Source: Bacillus sp. AFS041924
GTDB lineage: Bacteria; Bacillota; Bacilli; Bacillales; Bacillaceae_G
Length of the DNA: 50,770 nt
NCBI RefSeq assembly: GCF_002577195.1
Contig: NZ_NULG01000020.1
Span: 52,010-102,779 of the forward strand
Direction of reading: 5' to 3'
Shown: in pieces, positions 35,496-44,654 of the stretch
Layout: every line of letters begins with the position of its first letter
How positions within the stretch are numbered: the first letter of the stretch is position 1
Made by a program: the position numbers and the translations under genes
Notes under the pieces: generated by a model
Database searches by the model: none
What the model was told of the DNA's origin: nothing
The model's input: the letters and a program-made list of their open reading frames with translations, nothing else

Positions 35496-37208
35496 TTATG
35501 CAGCAATTGATTTATTATGTTTTTTAATTCTAGTTCCAACAAACAACCAAATGACAAATAGTAATAAAATTAGTTGTGGAATGATGCTTTCTAGAGATGG
35601 ATAGATACCTAGTTTAGGCACTGTTGGAAAAATTGTACTCATATGGTCAGGTAAGTATCCTATTCCTTGTAAAGAATGAATACTTTGACCAATGAATTTA
35701 AACGTCAAGTAATAAATACATAAGCTTGCAATTGTGAAAAACGGTTTTAACGGAATGATTTTACTTCCTTTTAAGATGAAGAATCCAATAATAACGAGTA
35801 AAATGATACCGCATGCAAAACCAGTAATCAATTCTTTTGTTGTAATTGATGAACTCATACCGATATAAAATACGACCGTTTCGGCACCTTCTCTAAATAC
35901 TGCAAAAAATGCAAGTAAGCTTAGTGAGAGTATTCCGCCGCCTGCAATAGCTGCCTTGGCTTTCTCTTTCATCTTACTACTATATTCTTGTTGACGAGAT
36001 TGTTTATGTAACCATAAGCCAACTGTTAGCATGAATATAACTGCAATTAGACCAGAAATTCCTTCAATTAATTGATTACTTATCCCAGCTGAGATTCTTG
36101 ATAATAAGAACTGAAATAATAGACCTGCTACTAAACTAGCTAAAATACCAAAAGCACCACCTACAAAGATCCACTTACTCGCAGATTCTTGCTTGCCTTT
36201 AGACACTAATGCTAGTAAAGCAGAAATAATAATTAATGCCTCTAAACCTTCACGAAATACAATAGTTCCTGCATCAAACATTGTGTAAGATGTTTTTTTC
36301 GTAGCTAAGTTTAAATTGTTCTGAATTTGTTTTAAAGTTTTCATCGTTGCAGCCGATTTTGGCTCTTCAGTTAACTGAGTTAATGCAATAGATGTATCAT
36401 TTTCAATCTTCTTATATAATTCCATTGAATTTGCTTGAACCATTACTTCTACATAAGGCCAATCTTGTATAAATTCATTAAATGTAGATTCTGCCTTCTT
36501 GGCATCATTTGTTTCTACAGAATTGATTGTTTGATTTACTAGTTTAATTGCTTTTTCAATGCTTACCTTTTTTGTTGATTCACTTCTTGGATTATTCAAT
36601 ACATCAATTAATTTAGTAAAAGAATCATTAACTTTTGTAATTGAAGGATTTTCAGTAAACAATATCGACCTAGAAGTAATCATATTCGCTTCAATTAAAC
36701 CATAGTATCCGCTGTTTGCTTTTCGAATATCATTTTCTACTTTAGACCATTCGATTTCAAATTGCTTATACTCTAATTTTGCTTCGTCCCATTTCGATTC
36801 ATTTGATAAAGATTTAACATTATTTAAATGAGCTACTAGTTTACTAATATTAATCTGTGAAAGATCTTTTTTCTCATTCGTATTTTCAATCCACTTTTCA
36901 GTTTCAAAAGCTACCTCGCGAATATCATTTTTTACTGTTGGAAGATCATTTTGATCAATATCTTTAATTGCTTGATTAACAAGCTTATTTAATTTTGAAG
37001 TTTTTTTCTCATTTTTAATTAAATCTTTAATCGCTAATAAATCTGCTTTCACTTTATCTTTTTCACCATTTTTAACTTCTGTTAATGAGTTACCAATATG
37101 TGAAAGTACTTGTTCTTGTATATCAGTTTCAGCGAACGTTTTATGATACGGACTAACGATTAAACTAAAAAATAGTAAGCTTATGATTAATAGGATATTT
37201 TTCTTCAT
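35496..37208 (-). CDS. efeU: FTR1-family iron permease with extracellular N-terminal domain
   Basis: 570 residues from ATG at 37208. Signal peptide, then about 280 residues of helical, charged extracytoplasmic sequence, then the FTR1 permease with seven or so membrane segments. Both iron-binding REGxE motifs are present: FREGLEAL (about 318) and FREGAETV (about 438). It is the permease of the EfeUOB ferrous/ferric or haem-iron uptake system. Start choice: GTG at 37217 directly abuts the efeB stop without a ribosome binding site; ATG at 37208 has AGGTGA five bases upstream. It is the last gene of efeO-efeB-efeU. Confidence 0.92.
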   Translation of the reverse strand: MKKNILLIISLLFFSLIVSPYHKTFAETDIQEQVLSHIGNSLTEVKNGEKDKVKADLLAIKDLIKNEKKTSKLNKLVNQAIKDIDQNDLPTVKNDIREVAFETEKWIENTNEKKDLSQINISKLVAHLNNVKSLSNESKWDEAKLEYKQFEIEWSKVENDIRKANSGYYGLIEANMITSRSILFTENPSITKVNDSFTKLIDVLNNPRSESTKKVSIEKAIKLVNQTINSVETNDAKKAESTFNEFIQDWPYVEVMVQANSMELYKKIENDTSIALTQLTEEPKSAATMKTLKQIQNNLNLATKKTSYTMFDAGTIVFREGLEALIIISALLALVSKGKQESASKWIFVGGAFGILASLVAGLLFQFLLSRISAGISNQLIEGISGLIAVIFMLTVGLWLHKQSRQQEYSSKMKEKAKAAIAGGGILSLSLLAFFAVFREGAETVVFYIGMSSSITTKELITGFACGIILLVIIGFFILKGSKIIPLKPFFTIASLCIYYLTFKFIGQSIHSLQGIGYLPDHMSTIFPTVPKLGIYPSLESIIPQLILLLFVIWLFVGTRIKKHNKSIAA

Positions 37209-37217
37209 GCCATTCAC

Positions 37218-38468
37218 CTAGAGTAATCCTTCACCTATATAACTTCCATTTTTAACTCCTGGGAAGCAAGCAAAAACTGCGCTACCATTATGTTCAATGT
37301 ACTCGTTCAATAAATCCATTTTTGCTAATTTATCTTGTAATGGAATAAATTGTTTTTCTAAATCTCTTTGGAAACTAACAAACATTAAGCCTGCATCTAA
37401 TTTTCCCGTTTGAATATCAAGTCCATCTGTATATGAATAAGATCTTCTTAAAATTTTAATTTTTCCTTTTCCTCTTGCTAAAGCAACATGTGAATCAGCA
37501 GGGATTACTAATTTCCCGTTATCATCTGTTTTCTTTACATCCAATTTTGCAAATTCATTCTTTTCACCAATTGGAGCACCAGTTGCCCTGTGACGTCCAA
37601 ATGTTTGTTCTTGATCTTGTAAAGAACTACGATCCCATTCTTCAACACGAATACGAATACGTCTTGCAACTAAATATGATCCACCTGATAGCCATGCTGG
37701 ACTATCGCCATTTTGAACCCAAACATGAGTGTTCATTTCTTTTTCATCTTTTGTATCTGGATTTGCAGTACCATCTTTGAAGCCCATTAAGTTTCTAGGT
37801 GTACTACCAGTCGGATCAGCTCCAGATGAGCGTTGGAAACCGTGCTGCATCCATTTTAAACTAACTGTTCCTCGACCAATACGAATCAAGTTTCTTACGC
37901 CATGAAATGCAACTTGTTGATCGTTTGCACAAACTTGGACTACGATATCTCCACCGTTCCATTCCTCTCTTAAATCATCACCAGGGAAATGAGGTAAATC
38001 TTTTAACCCCGATGGTTTACTAGATTGAATTGATAATCGATCAAAAAATGTAGGACCCACTCCAAATGTAAACGTAAGCTTCATTGGTTGTAGACCTGTT
38101 GCTTCGCCAGTATCAATTGGTGGAGATGAAGGAAACTCAGAATCACCAAGTTCTTTTCCTTCACTCATTAACGCTGCTGCTTCAGTCCATTTTTTAAACA
38201 TTGTTTTGACATCCGATTTTGAAATAGTCTCTAGTTTAAATGACGCCAAATACATAAAATCTTGAGCAGGAGTTGTGATCCCTTGTTGGTTCTTTCCATA
38301 AAACGGAAGAATCTCTCTTGCATCCGCTTTAGCTGGTGAAAAGAAATTAGTTACTTTATCAGTAGCAGCTTCAATTCCTGTTGCACCAATAAGTAAACCA
38401 GCTCCGCCAACTCCAATCAGTTTTAATGCATCTCTTCTAGAAACTTTATTCGTTTCTAATTTTTTCAT
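37218..38468 (-). CDS. efeB: Deferrochelatase/Dyp-type peroxidase
   Basis: 416 residues. A twin-arginine signal (SRRDALKLIGVGGAGLLIG, about 9-27) predicts folded export with haem. The DyP motif GFKDGTANP (GxxDG, about 223-231) and a distal haem-ligand His region (LKWMQHGFQRSS) are present, plus the late Arg motif RRSYSYTDG. It is proposed in the family to oxidise Fe(II) or extract iron from haem for uptake by EfeU. It lies one base after the efeO stop and directly before efeU. Confidence 0.93.
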   Translation of the reverse strand: MKKLETNKVSRRDALKLIGVGGAGLLIGATGIEAATDKVTNFFSPAKADAREILPFYGKNQQGITTPAQDFMYLASFKLETISKSDVKTMFKKWTEAAALMSEGKELGDSEFPSSPPIDTGEATGLQPMKLTFTFGVGPTFFDRLSIQSSKPSGLKDLPHFPGDDLREEWNGGDIVVQVCANDQQVAFHGVRNLIRIGRGTVSLKWMQHGFQRSSGADPTGSTPRNLMGFKDGTANPDTKDEKEMNTHVWVQNGDSPAWLSGGSYLVARRIRIRVEEWDRSSLQDQEQTFGRHRATGAPIGEKNEFAKLDVKKTDDNGKLVIPADSHVALARGKGKIKILRRSYSYTDGLDIQTGKLDAGLMFVSFQRDLEKQFIPLQDKLAKMDLLNEYIEHNGSAVFACFPGVKNGSYIGEGLL

Positions 38469-38469
38469 A

Positions 38470-39318
38470 TTAATTAACCCCTAATGTTGACCCAACTTGA
38501 GAAATCGGTTCTGCTAAAGCATCTACTTGTTGAGCTAATTTTTTTACTTCATCTTCTTTTAACTGTTTGTAATCAACATACCCGTCACCTTTTTTATACG
38601 TATTTAATGTTGTCATTAAATCATTGAATCGATTTTCAATTGTTGTAGCTAAATCAGTGTCTTTTGCTTTTAATTTATCAGATAATAATTCAAGGATTTT
38701 AGCTGAACCTTCTACGTTTGCTGCAAAATCAGCTAAATCAGTGTGTGAATATCGTTCTTCTTCACCTGTAACCTTTGAAGATGAAACTTCATTTAATAAT
38801 TCCACTGGACCAGTTACAAATAATACTGGATCGATTTCTGCTGTTTCTACTTTCGCACGTAAATAGTTAGCATCCTTCATTAATTGCTCTGTGTATTTTT
38901 CAAGACCTTTTGTTGTATTTTGAACCCAAAGAACTTGCTCAATTTTGTGGAAACCAGTCCACTCATTAGCAGGTACATCGCCTTCACGTGCATCGATTTT
39001 TGGATCTAAATCACCGAATGATTCTGCTACTGGCTCAATTCTTTCGAAATATGAACGACTAATCGGATATAAACGTTTAGCTTCTGCCATGTTGCCGGCA
39101 TTAATTGCATCCACAAACTTTTGAGTATTTGTTACAAACTCTTCAGTTTGTGATATAACGAAATCTCTATAATTATTAATCTCTGAATCTAAATTTACTT
39201 TTGCTTCTACTTTTGAATCTTTTTTTACATTACTAGCTTCTTCACTTTTTTGTGCACAACCCGCCATCATTAAACTTGTAGCAAGAGAAATTGCGATCAT
39301 TGTAGTTTGCTTCTTCAT
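38470..39318 (-). CDS. efeO: EfeO iron-uptake lipoprotein (M75 peptidase-like)
   Basis: 282 residues. Signal peptide with lipobox MAGC (Cys21). The mature part is the imelysin/M75 domain, with the metal-binding HKIEQ (HxxE, about residue 125) after NEWTGF. The N-terminal cupredoxin domain of longer EfeO proteins is missing, as in many Gram-positive versions. It is thought to bind iron and deliver it to the permease. First gene of the operon; promoter and Fur box lie immediately upstream. The ATG start follows GGGGGT. Confidence 0.92.
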   Translation of the reverse strand: MKKQTTMIAISLATSLMMAGCAQKSEEASNVKKDSKVEAKVNLDSEINNYRDFVISQTEEFVTNTQKFVDAINAGNMAEAKRLYPISRSYFERIEPVAESFGDLDPKIDAREGDVPANEWTGFHKIEQVLWVQNTTKGLEKYTEQLMKDANYLRAKVETAEIDPVLFVTGPVELLNEVSSSKVTGEEERYSHTDLADFAANVEGSAKILELLSDKLKAKDTDLATTIENRFNDLMTTLNTYKKGDGYVDYKQLKEDEVKKLAQQVDALAEPISQVGSTLGVN

Positions 39319-39358
39319 GAAAATACCCCCGAAAATCTAAAATTAAATATATGTAATT

Positions 39359-39378
39359 GATATTGATAACTATTATCA
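39359..39378. promoter_or_regulatory. Fur box of the efe operon
   Basis: TGATAACTATTATCA (39364-39378) matches the 7-1-7 Fur consensus TGATAATNATTATCA at all but one defined position. The overlapping 19-mer from 39359 matches the classic GATAATGATAATCATTATC at 16 of 19. It begins six bases after the -10 box, so Fur-Fe would block the start point. Confidence 0.85.
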
Positions 39379-39384
39379 GTTCCA

Positions 39385-39413
39385 ATCATAATACAATTGA
39401 TAAATATTTTCAA
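39385..39413 (-). promoter_or_regulatory. SigA-type promoter of the efe operon
   Basis: On the minus strand TTGAAA (39408-39413), a 17-base spacer, and TATGAT (39385-39390), directly upstream of the Fur box. Confidence 0.75.
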
Positions 39414-39424
39414 TTAAATTTTCA

Positions 39425-39456
39425 TTAAAAAATGACTGAAGCTAGTTCAGTCATTT
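39425..39456 (-). terminator. Terminator of the lactone oxidase gene
   Basis: Perfect 11-bp stem AAATGACTGAA (39430-39440) with TTCAGTCATTT (39446-39456) and loop GCTAG, 33 bp past the stop at 39489. Confidence 0.88.
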
Positions 39457-39488
39457 ATCACGATAGAAATTAAACGTAAATTTAATGA

Positions 39489-40787
39489 TCATTCGATCTC
39501 AAATAATTTCGATAAATAAGCATTCACAAAAATATTATTCTTATCTAATTTACTTCGAATATCAAGAAAATTTGATAGTGATGGATATAAATGATTCAGT
39601 TTTTCTAGATTCATTGAATGCATTTTTCCCCAATGGGGTCTTCCATTATAGCTTTGAAGAATTTCTTCGATTCTATTAAAATATTCCTGGTGAGGCATTC
39701 CTTTGTACATATGGATTGCAATATAAGCTGAATCACACATTGAGGCAGGACTTATTAAAAAATTGTCACCTTTGACGAAACGACATTCAATTGGAAAATG
39801 AACGTTAAAGCGTTTATTTCTAATTTCCTCTTGTATTTCTAAACTCGCATCATTCATATATTCAGCAGGAATACTATATTCCATTTCATTAAATTTCACA
39901 TTTCGAGTTGTCGCAAATAATTCATGACTTGGTCCGACCATCCTTGAATTTGGGACACTACTTCCACTTATTTTACTAATTTGTGAACTACTTTTTGGAA
40001 AGTTTCTACTAACTTCACTTAATAACCAAAATGCTTTATTTTCTAATGTTGCGACCTTCCATTTTTCAAATTTAAAAGAATGTTTCTTCGTTCTTGTTTC
40101 ATTCATTAGCTTAACTTGAACATAATTTGAATATGGAAATAAGTAAAACTCAAAGTGTTCATTATCTTTTTTTAACCTTGATAGATTTCTATATATTTCA
40201 TCTGTATTAACTTTTCTACTTTCGTAACGGTAGGTTTTAGCAGGTTTTATTCTAATTTTAAATTTAACAACGATGCCTAGTAAGCCTAATGATACTCCAA
40301 ACGCCCTAAATAAATCGGTATTTTTAGTTTTGGAACACTCTAAAATATCTCCCGATGGTAATACTACAGTCATCTCCTCAATTTGTGTGGATAGTATTCC
40401 ATGATCAATTCCTGTACCATGTGTTCCAGTTAAAAATGCTCCAGCAATCGATTGAACATTTATATCTCCTAGGTTTTCTTGAGAATAACCCGATTCATAT
40501 AATTCATGACCTAATTGCTCCAACTTAGTACCCGCCCAAACCTCGGCAATTTCTGATTCTTTATTAATTGAAATAACTCCATTTAAGTTGTCTAGTGAAA
40601 TTAAATAATCATTTGTAGAAATGAGTGGAGTAAATGAGTGACTAGAACCTACTACTCTTAATTTCTTTTTTTCCGAGTTCGCTCTTTTAACGAGGTTTAC
40701 AACTTCTTCAATTGATGAGGGATAGATTATTTGTTTTGGATTAAATTTTACACTACCAGACCAGTTTTTCCATAACATACTTTTCAT
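39489..40787 (-). CDS. FAD-linked aldonolactone oxidase (D-arabinono-1,4-lactone oxidase-like)
   Basis: 432 residues. The N-terminal FAD-binding domain has RVVGSSHSFTPL (about 45-56 from this start), and LTGTHGTGIDHG, where the VAO family places FAD contacts. The C-terminal ALO domain ends with the substrate motif RPHWGKMHSMN (about 385-395). It would oxidise a sugar lactone or polyol with oxygen or another acceptor. No secretion signal. Start choice: ATG at 40787 with GGGGGTG upstream; it overlaps the stop of the upstream PLP-fold gene in an ATGA junction. The substrate is unknown. Confidence 0.85.
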   Translation of the reverse strand: MKSMLWKNWSGSVKFNPKQIIYPSSIEEVVNLVKRANSEKKKLRVVGSSHSFTPLISTNDYLISLDNLNGVISINKESEIAEVWAGTKLEQLGHELYESGYSQENLGDINVQSIAGAFLTGTHGTGIDHGILSTQIEEMTVVLPSGDILECSKTKNTDLFRAFGVSLGLLGIVVKFKIRIKPAKTYRYESRKVNTDEIYRNLSRLKKDNEHFEFYLFPYSNYVQVKLMNETRTKKHSFKFEKWKVATLENKAFWLLSEVSRNFPKSSSQISKISGSSVPNSRMVGPSHELFATTRNVKFNEMEYSIPAEYMNDASLEIQEEIRNKRFNVHFPIECRFVKGDNFLISPASMCDSAYIAIHMYKGMPHQEYFNRIEEILQSYNGRPHWGKMHSMNLEKLNHLYPSLSNFLDIRSKLDKNNIFVNAYLSKLFEIE

Positions 40788-41959
40788 AGGAAGCACCCCC
40801 TATCACCTCGGTATGTTGTAAACCGGTCAATTATTTTATTTTTACTTACAACATATAAATGAGAAAATCGCTCTGCAATTTCACCAGATTTACTTGGTCT
40901 AAAAAGGATTGCCTCGCCAATTTTCAAATCTTCCTTGCCTGAGTAAAATACTGGAGTCTGCACTTCACCTGCACCTTCTAATGGCAATAAAGTACAATTC
41001 TTCGGTGAATATGGAGTAGGCAATTTCTCTTTTCCCACCGCCCCTGATGCTATAAATCCACCACTTGTGCAAGTGAAAATCTTATCAGCTGGTTTTCGAA
41101 TAATCGGTAATGCAAATCCAATTGCAGGTTGATATTGAAAGCTTCGGTACTCATCAAATAGAGTAGGAGAATAAAATCCTGATCCAACAGTAACTTCTGT
41201 AACTACTTTTTCATTTGAAGTAGAGTGAAGACTTCCTGTACCACCGCCATTAACAAAATCAAGTTGATAACCATCTTTTTCAATATATTTAACAATTTCT
41301 TTTCTTCTCTTTGCAATTTCACTTAAAGATTTCCTTTTTAGAAATTGAATAATTTTATTTTTTATAAACCTATTTTTTGCATCATCACCAACCCCAGCAA
41401 TTTGAGCTTCATAACCCATTATTCCTTCTAAACGAACATTCAAGGATTGCAATATATGTGTAAGGAGCGGAACTAAATCTCTTGTATTTTTTATAGGTGA
41501 TCTTCTTACTCCAAAATGAAATCCAAAATAGGAAGTGCTCATGTCAACATCAATACAAAGAGGAATGACAACTTCATTTTTTGCTGCAACTTTTTCAATC
41601 ATTCCTATTTGCTCCGTCTCATCCACCATACAAATTATTTTTTTACCTTTTTTTATTTGTAAGGCGATTTTATTTAAACCTTTTACATCAATTGTTGGAT
41701 AGCCTATTAATAAATTATCAAAACCATTTTCAGCTAGAAAATCTGCTTCATGAGGGTTATAACACATTAGACCCTCATAACAGTCATTACTCTCTAAAAT
41801 ATAATTTAAAACTTGTACACTTCGAATTGATTTTGTTGCAATTCGTATTTTCTTACCATTTGAATTTTTAGCGATATCATCAACATTTTGAACAAAAGCA
41901 TCCCAATCTAAAAAAGCACAAGGCATAGACATTTTAGAAAAAACCGATCGATCGACCAT
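40784..41959 (-). CDS. PLP-dependent alanine-racemase-fold enzyme (amino acid deaminase/aldolase type)
   Basis: 391 residues. The N-terminal fold-type III barrel has IRIATKSIRS (about 38-47), where the Lys is the expected PLP anchor, then LIGYPT and a CIDVDMSTSYFG strand. A glycine-rich FVNGGGTGSLH (about 236-246) would hold the PLP phosphate. The C-terminal beta domain carries GGFIASGAVGKEKLP. This is the D-threonine-aldolase/D-serine-dehydratase-like group often labelled amino acid deaminase/aldolase. Its stop overlaps the lactone oxidase start, so the two products are made together. The ATG start follows AGGTGA. Actual chemistry is unknown. Confidence 0.82.
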   Translation of the reverse strand: MVDRSVFSKMSMPCAFLDWDAFVQNVDDIAKNSNGKKIRIATKSIRSVQVLNYILESNDCYEGLMCYNPHEADFLAENGFDNLLIGYPTIDVKGLNKIALQIKKGKKIICMVDETEQIGMIEKVAAKNEVVIPLCIDVDMSTSYFGFHFGVRRSPIKNTRDLVPLLTHILQSLNVRLEGIMGYEAQIAGVGDDAKNRFIKNKIIQFLKRKSLSEIAKRRKEIVKYIEKDGYQLDFVNGGGTGSLHSTSNEKVVTEVTVGSGFYSPTLFDEYRSFQYQPAIGFALPIIRKPADKIFTCTSGGFIASGAVGKEKLPTPYSPKNCTLLPLEGAGEVQTPVFYSGKEDLKIGEAILFRPSKSGEIAERFSHLYVVSKNKIIDRFTTYRGDRGCFL

Positions 41960-42021
41960 TTATTCACCTATCCTGCAGCAATTTTATTATTAATTTATGC
42001 AAGAAATTAATTAATAAGAAT

Positions 42022-42050
42022 AAAAAAACTACACAGAATATGCTCCGTGT
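42022..42050 (-). terminator. Terminator of the helicase gene
   Basis: ACACAGA (42031-42037) pairs with TCCGTGT (42044-42050), including one G-U pair on the minus strand, and A7 at left gives the U-run. It lies five bases past the helicase stop. Confidence 0.75.
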
Positions 42051-42054
42051 AATT

Positions 42055-44328
42055 TTAATAATCGATAAACCCTTTTAATGTTTGTATTGTTAATGGACAA
42101 TTTAATCTTGCCGAATTATTTGATTGATTTAGACTAACTTTCGAAAGCGGAATACCAAACCATAATAATTCATTGTCTATGATAATAAATGGTTGTACTT
42201 GATCTTTTTTTATAAAATTTCTATTTTTTTGATTTTCAAAATGAGCTTCACTTATAAAAAGAATTGGTACTTCAATTTCGTTTATGATTTTTCTAATTTC
42301 CAATGACATGTTAGTTAAATTTGGCATAGAGACAATTATTTTTTTATTAGCATGCTTTAAATCATTTAATAATTCATTTTTAAGTTCAATGGAATCATTA
42401 AAAAATAGTTTTAACCTCTTTGAAATACTTTTTAGAAAAAACTTCTCAAAATCTTCTTTACTAACTTTGTATTCATTATTTATTTGATAATGAATTAGTT
42501 TATTAATAGTTTTATTTGAAGTCGTTTTATTTTTTATAAATGGAATATCCGCAATATGAATAAATTTACCTCTCGCCCTAGTCAGTGCAACATTTATTAA
42601 TCTTTCGCTATTTTGATCTGTTAGTAGTAAGCCTGGAGAGTATTGTGGCAATGTATCGACTGAATCAAAAATTATAACATCACATTCCGCTCCTTGAAAT
42701 CGATGAACCGTTGCAATTTGTATAGGTAGATCTTTGTATTTTGTTTTACCAATTATCTCTTTATGAAGTGCCATCAATAATTTTGCCTGAGCTCTGTATG
42801 GTGTAACAATTCCTATTGACTTGACTCCATCTACTATACTTGTAAGAATACTTTGAATGGCAATAATTGCAGATCCTAAATTATATCTAGAATTTGTATT
42901 TGAATCCTTTAATGCATAAGTTTTTAGAAATTGTGAATTGATTAAACTATTTGCTTTCATTGGAAATGGTCTATGTTTTGAGATTTCTTGTCTTTTTTTG
43001 ACGGAAGGATGATCAAATACCAGCGAATGGTAGATTTCCTTGTTCGTAAAGCCCGATATGGCTGGATGCATTCTTCTTTGTTTATTTAGTAAAACTAAAT
43101 TAATTAATGGTTCTCCATTTTCAATTTTTTGGACGATTCTAGTATGATGAAATAAATCTTCTTGTAGCCACTTTTTCACATATTCATTATGAAAGCATGA
43201 TGCAATAGGTGGTAATTGTTTAAAATCACCACATACAACAATCCGTTTCCCTAAAGTTGAAGCAAAAGCAATTTGTGGTGTATATGCCATACTAATTTCA
43301 TCCACAATGACTAAATCAAACTCTCGTAAATAAATTAATGGATCAATGGAGCATTTGGATAATGTCGTTCCAATCACTTTTGCTTGATCAATCAACTCTT
43401 TTTCTTTTTCACGAATTTCACCACGAATTTTATTTAACTTATTTTGAATTTTACTTAAATCATCTAATTCTCTTTTCGAAGCAGCGCCTCTTCTTGCTTT
43501 TCTTAGCATTGAATGCTTACGCTCATCTAAATTTTCCAATTCAGATTGATTTATACTTCCATTTACCTCTACTAGTTTTGATGAAAGTATATCTTCGTGC
43601 TGTAACAACACTTCATCTTTCGTGTAACCATAACGGACAATCTCGCCGCTTTTCCATTTATCTTTATGCTCTAATTCACGAATAACATTTTTCATTAATA
43701 CATCTACCGCTGCATTAGAGTGCGCGATCACTAATACAGACTTACTTTTTTCATAATGTTTTAAAATAATATTCGTCAAATTATAAGATTTTCCAGTCCC
43801 AGGTGGACCCCAAATATAGGTTGTTGCATTATAAAATGAACGATAAATTAACTCTTGTTTTGTTGAACTTTCTTTCTTCATTTTACTTAAATGTTTAGCA
43901 GTAGAATCAGCGTTTATAAGCTTCATAATTCTTTTTTGTTTACTTCGATAGTCTTTAATTTCCTCAAGTCTTTCGATTAATTGATCCAACAACTCCCATG
44001 GTTCATTAAAAAGTTCAGCATAAGGAATTGTTGAAGTTATTCTATCATTAATTTTTATTTCTACTTGAGAGCCTTTAAACGATAATAATTCTCCTTGATA
44101 TTCTTGATTTTCTATTTTAATTCGAACTGGTGTACCTTCTGGGACAAAAATTTCTGCATAAATCGTGAACAAAATAACCGTACTATTTCCTATTTGATAT
44201 AATGGAGTACCTTTAGAAAGGGTAAAGCTTCTCCCGCCGTGAAATTTGAGATAATTCCGCTCTGCCTCAATTGCTGTTTGCCATTCTGTAATTAACTTAT
44301 TTACGTCACTTAGTGTGTTTAAAAACAT
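42055..44328 (-). CDS. SF1 (UPF1/DNA2-like) helicase with degenerate phospholipase-D-like C-terminus
   Basis: 757 residues. Helicase motifs in order: I GPPGTGKS (174-181), Ia AHSNAAVDVL, II VDEIS (342-346), III GDFKQLPP (367-374), IV NKQRRMHPAIS (415-425), V TVHRFQGAE (540-548), VI VALTRARG (580-587). A charged coiled insert (about 255-315) matches the 1B stalk region. The last 120 residues recall a PLD domain: KKIIVSMPN, then VQPFIIIDNELLWFGIP, where the HxK of an HxKxxxxD motif is replaced by V-Q-P and only the Asp remains. The N-terminal 110 residues form a beta-rich domain. The gene stands alone. Nucleic-acid repair, RNA handling and phage defence are all possible. Confidence 0.85.
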   Translation of the reverse strand: MFLNTLSDVNKLITEWQTAIEAERNYLKFHGGRSFTLSKGTPLYQIGNSTVILFTIYAEIFVPEGTPVRIKIENQEYQGELLSFKGSQVEIKINDRITSTIPYAELFNEPWELLDQLIERLEEIKDYRSKQKRIMKLINADSTAKHLSKMKKESSTKQELIYRSFYNATTYIWGPPGTGKSYNLTNIILKHYEKSKSVLVIAHSNAAVDVLMKNVIRELEHKDKWKSGEIVRYGYTKDEVLLQHEDILSSKLVEVNGSINQSELENLDERKHSMLRKARRGAASKRELDDLSKIQNKLNKIRGEIREKEKELIDQAKVIGTTLSKCSIDPLIYLREFDLVIVDEISMAYTPQIAFASTLGKRIVVCGDFKQLPPIASCFHNEYVKKWLQEDLFHHTRIVQKIENGEPLINLVLLNKQRRMHPAISGFTNKEIYHSLVFDHPSVKKRQEISKHRPFPMKANSLINSQFLKTYALKDSNTNSRYNLGSAIIAIQSILTSIVDGVKSIGIVTPYRAQAKLLMALHKEIIGKTKYKDLPIQIATVHRFQGAECDVIIFDSVDTLPQYSPGLLLTDQNSERLINVALTRARGKFIHIADIPFIKNKTTSNKTINKLIHYQINNEYKVSKEDFEKFFLKSISKRLKLFFNDSIELKNELLNDLKHANKKIIVSMPNLTNMSLEIRKIINEIEVPILFISEAHFENQKNRNFIKKDQVQPFIIIDNELLWFGIPLSKVSLNQSNNSARLNCPLTIQTLKGFIDY

Positions 44329-44558
44329 TTAGTTCACCTAACTAATTTTAGATATTGATATTGTAAATTTTTCTCTTAATACATATTTTTATTTTTGTTA
44401 ATAAGCGCATTTAAATAATCAGACCATTTTATCTAACAATAATTCGCTCTAACTAAAACGATTGAAAGTTTTGATTTACTAATCATACACTAAATATTGC
44501 AGTTTATTAAATTTTTACACCTTGTCTAATCGGAATATCTGTAACTAACTATTTAATG
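44329..44558. other. Upstream region of the helicase gene
   Basis: AT-rich, with no gene. The helicase ribosome binding site AGGTGA lies at about 44335. No LexA-type palindrome is seen. Together with the following terminator it forms a 326-base gap. Confidence 0.4.
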
Positions 44559-44587
44559 AAAAAAAATAGACTATCTATTAGACAGTC
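44559..44587 (-). terminator. Terminator of the VOC gene
   Basis: GACTATC (44569-44575) pairs with GACAGTC (44581-44587), including one G-U pair on the minus strand, with A8 at left as the U-run. The stop at 44655 is 67 bp upstream. Confidence 0.7.
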
Positions 44588-44654
44588 ATTTTCATTCTTA
44601 TATTAATAACCATATAAATAATTGAAACTTTGAACTCTGCATTTATTTCTTAAT

